Assembly: GCA_959605945.1 (NCBI GenBank)
Contig: CAUHGY010000094.1
Coordinates: forward strand, 1-5,678
Direction: 5' to 3'
Length of the DNA: 5,678 nucleotides
From: an uncultured Clostridia bacterium
Lineage (GTDB): Bacteria; Bacillota; Clostridia; Christensenellales; Borkfalkiaceae
Part shown: one piece after another, positions 1 to 5,557 of the stretch
Layout: each line of letters starts with the position of its first letter
Position numbering within the stretch: position 1 is the first letter of the stretch
Notes under the pieces: model-generated
What the model was told of the DNA's origin: nothing
Seen by the model: only the letters and a program-made list of their open reading frames with translations
Database searches by the model: none
Program-made: the position numbers and the translations under genes

Positions 1-431
1 CGATGGGTGCGTATAAGAACCCAACCATTTGTGATGCAGAAAATCTTCACAATATTCATGTGGCCTTGCAAAATGTGAATATTGTGTGCGGGGATTATAC
101 TTTGTCAAAGTCTTTCATAGACAATAAAACTTTCGTTTATTTGGATCCTCCGTATCGTCCCATTTCAGAGACGTCTGCGTTTACTTCATACAACAGCGAT
201 ATATTTGACGATAAAGAACAGATGCGTCTTGCCAAATTTATTGACGAGATAAATGAAACAGGTGCAAAAATCGTTTTGAGTAATTCTGATCCGAAAAATA
301 TAAACCCTGAAGATAATTTCTTTGACGATTTATACAAAAATTACAAAATAAATCGTGTTGAAGCAAGTCGAGCAATAAACAGCAAAGGCGATAAACGCGG
401 CAAAATAAACGAATTGCTTATTTGCAATTGA
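1..431 (+). CDS. dam: Dam/DpnM-like N6-adenine DNA methyltransferase, C-terminal part (cut by left edge)
   Basis: This is the C-terminal ~142 residues of a D12-class (alpha) adenine methyltransferase, which moves a methyl group from S-adenosylmethionine to the adenine N6 of, most likely, GATC. The catalytic motif IV, DPPY, is visible (nt 144-155), followed by the family-typical stretch RPISETSAFTSY, then a LSNSD segment and a C-terminal RGKINELL segment. These match my memory of M.DpnII (DpnM). The first visible ATG (nt 3) is not the real start: it lies inside the family's conserved YKNP region, and the SAM-binding motif I and target-recognition half (roughly 140-150 residues) must lie off the left edge. 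The stop codon overlaps the ribosome-binding site of the endonuclease gene, which is 12 bases further on. The partner endonuclease supports GATC as the target. A solitary regulatory Dam is unlikely in this context. Confidence 0.93.
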   Translation, partial: MGAYKNPTICDAENLHNIHVALQNVNIVCGDYTLSKSFIDNKTFVYLDPPYRPISETSAFTSYNSDIFDDKEQMRLAKFIDEINETGAKIVLSNSDPKNINPEDNFFDDLYKNYKINRVEASRAINSKGDKRGKINELLICN

Positions 432-443
432 GGAGAAAAACAA

Positions 444-1304
444 ATGAAAAGGGATTTTAACAAATGGCTTGATACATTCAGAAGCAGTATTTGTGACTAT
501 AAATTTTACGTTGACTTTGAAAAAGTTTACGGCAATGTCAACAACGTTAAAATTGAGTTGAATATTCTCAACTCCCTTATTGGTTCAAAAAATATTGAAA
601 ACGATTTTAGGAACCTTGTAGAGGAATACCCGAAAGTTTTGAAATGCATTCCGATCTTGCTTGCAGTCCGTAGTCGCGAAATATATGCGATTGACAGCGA
701 CGGAGAATTTTGGTTTAACTTTGCGAAACAAAACTATTCAATCGACGAATATATAATGTTTATGCGAAAAACGGGTTTATTTTCGCTTATTTCGGAGCAT
801 TTGATAAACAATATCGTCGATTATGTTACGGGCGTTGAAGTCGGACTTGATAGCAACGGGCGTAAAAATCGCGGCGGTCATTTAATGGAAAATTTGGTGG
901 AAGATTATCTTATAAAGGCAAGATTTGTTAAAGGCGATACATATTTTAAGGAAATGAAACTGTCCGCAATCGAAAGAAAATGGAATATTGATTTATCGGG
1001 TATTTCCAATCAAGGTAAAGCCGAAAAGCGTTTTGATTTTGTCGTTAAAAAAGACAAAATAATATACGCGATAGAAACGAATTTTTACACGGGCGGCGGC
1101 TCGAAATTAAACGAAACGGCAAGAAGTTACAAAACGATTGCGTTGGAAGTGAAAGAAATCGACGGTTTTGCATTTGTATGGTTTACCGACGGTCAAGGCT
1201 GGAAGTCTGCACGCCACAATTTAGAAGAAACTTTTGATGTTTTAGACAATATGTACTGCATTGCCGATTTAGAAAACGGTATTGTTAAAAAACTTTTCAA
1301 ATAA
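444..1304 (+). CDS. DpnII/MboI-family type II restriction endonuclease (GATC)
   Basis: A complete 286-residue protein, close to the usual ~280-290 residues of this family. It should cut unmethylated GATC, and methylation by the neighbouring enzymes would block it. The likely active site is of PD-(D/E)XK type. Asp198 in KRFDF is followed by a beta-strand carrying Glu211 and Asn213 (IETNFY), so Asn replaces the usual Lys, which I recall as typical of DpnII relatives. After it comes GGGSKLNETARSY, another family signature. A conserved helix with Glu149 and Glu153 (HLMENLVEDY) precedes it. The start at ATG 444 is well supported: an AGGAG at 431-435 lies 8 bases upstream and overlaps the stop of the methyltransferase gene, which suggests coupled translation. 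The next gene begins 1 base after the stop. Specificity for GATC is inferred from the family and was not tested. Confidence 0.93.
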   Translation: MKRDFNKWLDTFRSSICDYKFYVDFEKVYGNVNNVKIELNILNSLIGSKNIENDFRNLVEEYPKVLKCIPILLAVRSREIYAIDSDGEFWFNFAKQNYSIDEYIMFMRKTGLFSLISEHLINNIVDYVTGVEVGLDSNGRKNRGGHLMENLVEDYLIKARFVKGDTYFKEMKLSAIERKWNIDLSGISNQGKAEKRFDFVVKKDKIIYAIETNFYTGGGSKLNETARSYKTIALEVKEIDGFAFVWFTDGQGWKSARHNLEETFDVLDNMYCIADLENGIVKKLFK

Positions 1305-1305
1305 T

Positions 1306-2052
1306 ATGGCAAAGAAAAGCATACCATTACAACCCGCAAATTTCGAGCTTGAAACAAATACAGTTTGGGCGTTTCCCGATCGCGGTAAATGGGCAACTCA
1401 TGACGCTAAATATCGCGGAAATTGGTCGCCGTATATCCCGAGAAATGTTATATTGCGTTATTCGAAAGAAAACGACACCGTTTTAGATCAGTTCGTCGGC
1501 GGCGGCACTACTGCCGTTGAAGCAAAATTGACAAACAGAAATTTTATCGGTGTCGATATTAACCCGAATGCGCTTGAAATAACAAAAAACAAATTAAATT
1601 TTGAGTGTGAATTTAATCCGGCGGTAAATATTTTGCATGGTGATGCGCGTAATCTTTCTACGATTGACGATAATTTAATAGACCTTATTTGTACGCACCC
1701 GCCTTATGCAGATATTATTCATTACAGCGAAGATATTGACGGCGATATGTCGCTTATGCCGATAAAAGATTTTTTGTTTGAAATTGGTAAAGTCGCGGAC
1801 GAATGTTATCGGGTACTAAAGAAAGATAAGTTTTGTGCCATACTTATGGGAGATACGCGCAAAAAAGGCATGGTTCAACCGATTGCCTTTGAAACAATGC
1901 GCATTTTTGAAATGGCAGGGTTCAAAACGAAAGAAATTATAATTAAAGAACAACACAACTGCAAAGCAACGGGTTATTGGAAAACGAATAGTATTAAGCA
2001 TAACTTTTTACTACTCGCTCACGAGTATTTATTTGTATTCAAGAAAAGTTAG
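1306..2052 (+). CDS. Second DNA methyltransferase of the GATC restriction-modification module (THPPY type)
   Basis: A small complete DNA methyltransferase (248 residues from ATG 1306). A SAM-binding motif I, DQFVGGGTT (residues 61-69), is followed by the acidic loop GVDINP (82-87). The catalytic motif IV is THPPYADIIHYS (130-141), with Thr-His in place of the common Asp/Ser-Pro start. The N-terminal stretch GNWSPYIPRN (38-47) looks like the SAM-binding region that precedes motif I. This order (motif I before IV) differs from the beta-class order I recall for DpnA, the second methylase of the DpnII system. It probably methylates the same GATC site, but the target and base (N6-A or N4-C) are inferred from position only. 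No Shine-Dalgarno sequence precedes ATG 1306, which lies 1 base after the endonuclease stop, so translational coupling is likely. An in-frame TTG at 1282 would overlap the upstream gene and also lacks a good site. Confidence 0.85.
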   Translation: MAKKSIPLQPANFELETNTVWAFPDRGKWATHDAKYRGNWSPYIPRNVILRYSKENDTVLDQFVGGGTTAVEAKLTNRNFIGVDINPNALEITKNKLNFECEFNPAVNILHGDARNLSTIDDNLIDLICTHPPYADIIHYSEDIDGDMSLMPIKDFLFEIGKVADECYRVLKKDKFCAILMGDTRKKGMVQPIAFETMRIFEMAGFKTKEIIIKEQHNCKATGYWKTNSIKHNFLLLAHEYLFVFKKS

Positions 2053-2091
2053 TAATTGGAGATGCTATGTCAAAAATGATTAAAGAAATAT

Positions 2092-2105
2092 AAGTAAATT
2101 TACTT
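2092..2105. repeat. Perfect 14-bp palindrome
   Basis: AAGTAAATTTACTT reads the same on both strands. It lies in the gap between the restriction-modification genes and the glycosyltransferase promoter, about 70 bases upstream of the -35 box. The size and symmetry would suit binding of a dimeric repressor, but no regulator gene is present in the window and the stretch is AT-only apart from one G and one C. It is too short and has no T-run to act as a terminator. Confidence 0.4.
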
Positions 2106-2172
2106 CAAGATATAAATAAAGCAAGCGTAAAAGAACTTGAGAAAATATAAGATAATCCGATTTGACAAATAA

Positions 2173-2201
2173 TTGACAGAAATAAAGCCTTGTGCTATAA
2201 T
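2173..2201 (+). promoter_or_regulatory. Strong sigma-70-type promoter of the glycosyltransferase/dehydrogenase operon
   Basis: The -35 box TTGACA (2173-2178) and the -10 box TATAAT (2196-2201) are both perfect consensus and are separated by exactly 17 bp. A TG at 2193-2194, one base before the -10, makes it an extended -10 promoter. Transcription should start near 2208, giving a leader of roughly 48 bases before the ATG at 2256. A second TTGACA at 2162-2167 has no -10 at a suitable distance. The promoter separates this operon from the restriction-modification module. Confidence 0.85.
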
Positions 2202-2255
2202 TTTCATCATAATTCAGAAAAAATTAGTTAGCCCGAAAGGAGCAATTCAATAGTA

Positions 2256-3041
2256 ATGGAAGAGCTGGTTTCTATAATCATGCCGTCTTATAATACGGCA
2301 AAATATATAGGGAAGAGTATACAATCGGTTTTAAATCAGACTTATAAAAATTGGGAACTTTTAATAGTTGACGATTGCTCGACGGACGATACCGAAAAAG
2401 TTATCAAGAGTTTCGATGATAAAAGAATCAGATATTTGAAAAACGATAAAAACAGCGGAGCTGCAGTATCCAGGAACAAAGCTTTGAGAGAAGCAAAAGG
2501 CAGATGGATTGCATTTTTGGATTCCGACGATCTGTGGCTTCCCGAAAAATTAGAGCGGCAAATAGCTTTTATGCTCGACAACGGGTATAGTTTTACGTTT
2601 ACGGACTATCGAATTGTTTCTCCGTCAGGAGAAATGCTGCCGTATATTTATACGGGGCCTGACGTTGTGACAAAACGCAAATTATATCATTATTGTTATT
2701 TTTCTACCATTACAGTGATATATGACAGAAATGCGGTCGGATTGATCCAGATTGCCGACGTCAAAAAAAATAACGACTATGCAATGTGGTTTAAGGTTAT
2801 TGAATATGCTGACTGCTACAGGTTTGCGGAAAGTCTTTCGGTTTACTGTAAAAGAGAACAGTCTATTTCAAGCGGAAGCAAGTTTAAGCTGATAAAACAT
2901 CATTATATCATGTTCAGAAAAGCTTTGGGTAAATCCCGCGTTATGTCTTTCTTTTTAACCGTAAATAATTTATTTTACGGATTTTTTAAAAAAATTAAAT
3001 ATAAGAAAAAAGTCAAATATAACGATGAAAAACTGATTTAA
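2256..3041 (+). CDS. Family 2 (GT-A) glycosyltransferase, surface polysaccharide type
   Basis: A complete 261-residue glycosyltransferase that should add a sugar from a nucleotide-sugar donor to a growing surface glycan on the cytoplasmic face of the membrane. The N-terminal GT-A fold is clear: VSIIMPSYN (5-13), the nucleotide-binding VDD (38-40), SGAAVSRNKAL (67-77), and the metal-binding DSD in FLDSDDLW (87-94). NNDYAMW (172-178) matches the region that carries the catalytic base, probably Asp174. The C-terminus is lysine-rich, with no clear transmembrane helix, so the protein is cytoplasmic or peripherally bound. Overall it resembles TuaG-like transferases, but donor and acceptor cannot be read from sequence. 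An AAAGGAG (2236-2242) lies 13 bases before the ATG, a rather long spacing, yet no in-frame start is closer. The dehydrogenase gene follows after 58 bases and is probably cotranscribed. Confidence 0.9.
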   Translation: MEELVSIIMPSYNTAKYIGKSIQSVLNQTYKNWELLIVDDCSTDDTEKVIKSFDDKRIRYLKNDKNSGAAVSRNKALREAKGRWIAFLDSDDLWLPEKLERQIAFMLDNGYSFTFTDYRIVSPSGEMLPYIYTGPDVVTKRKLYHYCYFSTITVIYDRNAVGLIQIADVKKNNDYAMWFKVIEYADCYRFAESLSVYCKREQSISSGSKFKLIKHHYIMFRKALGKSRVMSFFLTVNNLFYGFFKKIKYKKKVKYNDEKLI

Positions 3042-3099
3042 ATTAATCAGATATTTTAACATTGAATTTACTGATTTTTAATTATAAAAAGGTGTGTTT

Positions 3100-4422
3100 A
3101 TGTCTATTTATGAGAAAATAGTTGCAAAACAAGAAAAAATTGCAGTGATTGGTTTGGGATATGTCGGTATGCCGATTGCCGTTGCTTTTGCAAGAGAAGG
3201 ATTAAATGTGATCGGCTTTGACCTGAATGCAGATAAAATAAAACTTTATAAATCAGGCATTGATCCTACGGGAGAAGTCGGAAACGAAGTTATTAAAAAT
3301 ACCGAAGTTGAGTTTACATCGGACGAAACGATGTTGCGTAATGCTAAGTTTTATATAATAGCAGTTCCTACTCCCGTAAATTCAGATCACACGCCTGATC
3401 TTGCTCCTGTCGAAGGGGCATCGCGCATATTAGGCAGAAATTTGAGCAGAAATTCTATAGTTGTTTTTGAATCGACCGTTTATCCGGGTGTTACGGAGGA
3501 CGTATGCGTACCCATTTTGGAAAAAGAGTCGGGATTAACTTGCGGGCGCGATTTTAAAGTAGGGTATTCTCCGGAGAGAATAAACCCCGGCGATAAAGTT
3601 CACCGTCTTGAAAACATCCGAAAGATAGTGTCGGGAATGGATGAGGAAGCGCTTTCGGAGATCAAGAAAGTTTATGACATTGTTATTAAGGTCGGCACTT
3701 ATCCTGTTTCCGATATAAAAACAGCTGAAGCAATCAAGGTGGTAGAGAACAGTCAAAGAGATATTAATATCGCATTCATGAATGAACTTGCTATGGTTTT
3801 CGACCGTATGGGCATAGATACCAACGAAGTTGTAGACGGAATGAACACCAAATGGAATGCTTTGGGTTTTCGCCCAGGGCTTGTAGGCGGGCACTGCATA
3901 GGGGTTGATCCTTACTATTTTACCTATCAGGCGGAAAAACTCGGATATCACAGTCAGATTATTTTGGCGGGCAGAAAAGTTAACGACGGCATGGGGCAAT
4001 TTATTGCCGATGCAACAATCAAACAGCTTGTTTTGGCAGATAAAGCACCGTCGCTAATAAAAATGGCTGTATTCGGGTTGACATTTAAAGAAAATTGCCC
4101 AGATATTCGCAACAGTAAAGTGGTTGATATAATAACAAGGCTTAAAGAATATAATATAAATCCTATTGTGATAGATCCGCTTGCCGATAAGGAAGAAACA
4201 AAGGCTGAATACGGTATAGAGTTGAAAGATATGAATGAAGCTTCGGAACTCGATTGCATTATAGTTGCCGTCGCGCACGAGTCGTTCAGGAAGTTTTCGT
4301 TGGAGTATCTTGATAGTCTTTATAAGAAAATGGACAATAATAAAAAAGTATTGATAGATGTTAAAGGAATATTCAATAAAAATGTATTAGATAAATCAGG
4401 TTATAGATATTGGAGATTGTAA
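3100..4422 (+). CDS. UDP-N-acetylhexosamine 6-dehydrogenase, TviB/WbpO-like nucleotide sugar dehydrogenase
   Basis: A complete 440-residue enzyme of the UDP-glucose/GDP-mannose dehydrogenase family, which oxidises C6 of a UDP-sugar twice with NAD+ to give a uronic acid. It has an N-terminal Rossmann domain with GLGYVG (18-23), then STVYPG (125-130), YSPERINPGD (156-165), and the central helix with Lys213 and Asn217 (AEAIKVVEN). The catalytic Cys266 lies in VGGHCIGVDPYY. The C-terminal UDP-binding domain begins near TFKENCPDIRNS (328-339). The GGHCIGVDPYY and KENCPDIRN forms point to the TviB/WbpO branch acting on UDP-GlcNAc or UDP-GalNAc rather than UDP-glucose. This is inferred by memory of those proteins. 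ATG 3100 is preferred because AAGG (3089-3092) lies 7 bases before it. The in-frame GTG at 3094 would leave only 1 base. An intrinsic terminator follows 62 bases after the stop. Confidence 0.93.
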   Translation: MSIYEKIVAKQEKIAVIGLGYVGMPIAVAFAREGLNVIGFDLNADKIKLYKSGIDPTGEVGNEVIKNTEVEFTSDETMLRNAKFYIIAVPTPVNSDHTPDLAPVEGASRILGRNLSRNSIVVFESTVYPGVTEDVCVPILEKESGLTCGRDFKVGYSPERINPGDKVHRLENIRKIVSGMDEEALSEIKKVYDIVIKVGTYPVSDIKTAEAIKVVENSQRDINIAFMNELAMVFDRMGIDTNEVVDGMNTKWNALGFRPGLVGGHCIGVDPYYFTYQAEKLGYHSQIILAGRKVNDGMGQFIADATIKQLVLADKAPSLIKMAVFGLTFKENCPDIRNSKVVDIITRLKEYNINPIVIDPLADKEETKAEYGIELKDMNEASELDCIIVAVAHESFRKFSLEYLDSLYKKMDNNKKVLIDVKGIFNKNVLDKSGYRYWRL

Positions 4423-4484
4423 ATCAGGGCATAAAATTTTTTAATTTCTTCAAAAGAGAACTGTCTTGATTTTAAAATAATTAT

Positions 4485-4522
4485 AAAGAGCAGCTGTTAT
4501 TCGTGCCGGCAGCTGTTTTTTT
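4485..4522 (+). terminator. Rho-independent terminator of the polysaccharide operon
   Basis: The arm AAAGAGCAGCTG (4485-4496) pairs with 4510-4521. The core is CAGCTG with CAGCTG, extended by A-T and two G-U pairs into the T-run. The loop is 13 bases and seven T residues (4516-4522) follow the core stem. It sits 62 bases after the dehydrogenase stop. On the minus strand the same hairpin is followed by only a short T-run, so it is a weak candidate for also ending the convergent GrpB transcript. Confidence 0.8.
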
Positions 4523-4611
4523 ATATTAAATTTTAATAAGAGAATATCTGAATTTGCCGGCTATACACAATTTATAAACCATGTAGGGCTTTATGTATTC
4601 GGAGATAAATT

Positions 4612-5181
4612 TTAGAGCCGATTAAGTATTTTTTCAATAAAATCATGTTTATGCGCCGTGTATTCTGTTCGTTTGTCTGCATATTTTGCAGAAAGTTCTA
4701 TTTTTAGATCTTCATACTCTTTGGCTGCCGATGGGTGAGTGTTGAGATAATCGCGGAATTTTAAATAATTTCTCCATTCTATGCTTCCGGCTTTTACAAC
4801 GTGTATAAAATGTGTTTGTAAATTATTTGAACCGTCATAATATCCGCCGCAAGCATATAAAAGTTGCCGTATATCTGTCGAATAAAAATCAATTTTACCG
4901 CGAAAGATATTAGTATCGTCCATTGCGTAGCGATAATAAAAGCCATGTGTTTCAAGCTCTTGGTTGCAGCATATTATATCTGAAAAATTATGGACGGCAA
5001 CGGCAATGTCTATTATTGGCTTGGCTTTTATGCTGCATATTGAAGTGCTTCCGACATGTTCTATTTCTGACGCAACGTTTTTCAGAATATTTTTAAGAAT
5101 CTTTATTGTGCGGGCAGCTTCAGTAATCCATTCTGAATTATGGGAACATAAAATTACTTTACCGTGTTCTAATCCTATCAT
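4612..5181 (-). CDS. GrpB family (UPF0157) protein, nucleotidyltransferase-like fold
   Basis: A complete 189-residue protein of the GrpB/UPF0157 family, near the usual length. The family has a nucleotidyltransferase-like fold, and its role in the cell is poorly known (often annotated as dephospho-CoA kinase-associated or GrpB-like). The N-terminus MIGLEHGKVILCSHNSEW matches the family's typical start, which fixes the initiation codon. The core motif is EHVGSTSICSIKAKPIIDI (41-59), where most relatives have VPGL in place of ICSI. Asp58 is the conserved acidic residue after KPII. THFIHVV in the middle and the C-terminal WRNYLKFRDYL, with a helical EYEDLKIELSAKYADKRTEYT segment, are also typical. 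There is no Shine-Dalgarno sequence, and the promoter lies just 8 bases upstream of the ATG, so the mRNA is probably leaderless. The gene is convergent with the polysaccharide operon and shows no functional tie to it. Confidence 0.88.
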   Translation of the reverse strand: MIGLEHGKVILCSHNSEWITEAARTIKILKNILKNVASEIEHVGSTSICSIKAKPIIDIAVAVHNFSDIICCNQELETHGFYYRYAMDDTNIFRGKIDFYSTDIRQLLYACGGYYDGSNNLQTHFIHVVKAGSIEWRNYLKFRDYLNTHPSAAKEYEDLKIELSAKYADKRTEYTAHKHDFIEKILNRL

Positions 5182-5189
5182 ATTTGGTA

Positions 5190-5218
5190 ATTATATCATT
5201 AAAAGAACGGTAAGTCAA
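5190..5218 (-). promoter_or_regulatory. Promoter of the GrpB-family gene (predicts a leaderless mRNA)
   Basis: Read on the minus strand, TTGACT (5213-5218) and TATAAT (5190-5195) are separated by exactly 17 bp, and TGA just before the -10 gives an extended -10 element. Only 8 bases separate the -10 box from the ATG (5181), so transcription should start at about 5182-5184, 0-3 bases before the start codon. The -35 box is about 43 bases from the left edge of the tandem repeat array. Confidence 0.75.
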
Positions 5219-5272
5219 CAGCGAAATGTGCGCTCAAATAAAACGCAGATGCTAAGCGACAGAAAAAAGGGA

Positions 5273-5309
5273 TCCCGAAAAGATTTTGTGAAACAAAAGA
5301 TTTTCGGGA
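5273..5309 (+). other. Hairpin 1 of repeat copy 1 (tandem G-A mismatches)
   Basis: TCCCGAAAAGATTTTG (5273-5288) pairs with CAAAAGATTTTCGGGA (5294-5309) around a 5-base loop (TGAAA). Nine outer and five inner Watson-Crick pairs flank a symmetric GA/AG internal loop. The tandem G-A mismatch is stabilising only when the + strand is single-stranded or transcribed. On the minus strand it becomes C/T. Confidence 0.7.
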
Positions 5310-5330
5310 AAAAGGAGAAGCCCGCCAAAA

Positions 5331-5362
5331 GTCCGGCAGTTTGCAGAAAGCAAACTGCCGAC
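5331..5362 (+). other. Hairpin 2 of repeat copy 1
   Basis: GTC, a bulged C (5334) and GGCAGTTTGC (5335-5344) pair with GCAAACTGCC (5350-5359) and GAC (5360-5362) around an AGAAA loop. That makes 13 base pairs with one bulge. It is not followed by a T-run on either side, so it is not an intrinsic terminator. Confidence 0.7.
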
Positions 5363-5467
5363 ACCCGGGCGGAAAGAAAGACTCCCGAAAAGGGTCGTAG
5401 AACAAAACGCATAAAAAGAGAGCACGGGCAAATAAGAGAAGAGATAACGAATAGAAGAAAAAGGGGA

Positions 5468-5504
5468 TCCCGAAAAGATTTTGCGGAACAAAAGATTTTC
5501 GGGA
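5468..5504 (+). other. Hairpin 1 of repeat copy 2
   Basis: Both 16-base arms are identical to those of copy 1. The only two changes fall in the 5-base loop, which becomes CGGAA. The left arm of a third copy (5663-5678) is also identical and ends exactly at the window edge. Confidence 0.7.
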
Positions 5505-5525
5505 AAAAGGAGAAGCCCGCCGGAA

Positions 5526-5557
5526 GTCCTGCAGTTTGCAGAAGGCAAACTGCGGAC
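5526..5557 (+). other. Hairpin 2 of repeat copy 2
   Basis: The stem is the same as in copy 1 except that the G5335-C5359 pair becomes T5530-G5554, a wobble pair in + strand RNA, and the loop becomes AGAAG. Alternatively C5529 pairs with G5554 and T5530 is bulged. Pairing is kept either way. Confidence 0.65.

Larger units (their letters stand above)
2067..2231 (+). pseudogene. Possible remnant of a small gene, broken by stops
   Basis: A GGAG (2058-2061) lies 5 bases before an ATG at 2067, just after the second methyltransferase, as for a fourth operon gene. The frame stops after only 8 codons (MSKMIKEI). It then continues in the same frame as plausible protein: 18 codons reading VNLLQDINKASVKELEKI, a stop at 2148, DNPI, a stop at 2163, then 21 codons (beginning QIIDRNKAL) to a stop at 2229. 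Three scattered stops in one otherwise protein-like frame suggest a decayed gene, though AT-rich DNA can give this by chance. The INKASVKELEKI part faintly recalls helix-hairpin-helix motifs of the ComEA type, too weakly to assign. The promoter of the next operon lies inside its end. Confidence 0.3.

Noticed and set aside
3033..3050. Small hairpin CTGATT/AATCAG spanning the glycosyltransferase stop, with another CTGATT at 3071
   Set aside because: Only 6 bp and AT-rich, with no T-run directly after it, so it is not a terminator. The dehydrogenase gene is probably read from the same transcript.
3094..3099. GTG start for the dehydrogenase gene
   Set aside because: It leaves only one base after the AAGG ribosome-binding site, whereas ATG 3100 has a normal 7-base spacing.
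3535..3999. Minus-strand 154-residue open frame
   Set aside because: It lies wholly antisense to the conserved dehydrogenase core and shows no domain of its own.
4569..4611. AATTTAT/ATAAATT inverted repeat downstream of the GrpB-family stop
   Set aside because: A 7-bp A-T-only stem with a 29-base loop is too weak to call as a terminator.
5261..5310. Minus-strand intrinsic terminator formed by hairpin 1 plus the T-run at 5263-5268
   Set aside because: Four bases separate the stem from the T-run, and on this strand the middle of the stem holds C/T mismatches. It might weaken read-through toward the GrpB-family gene but is not convincing.
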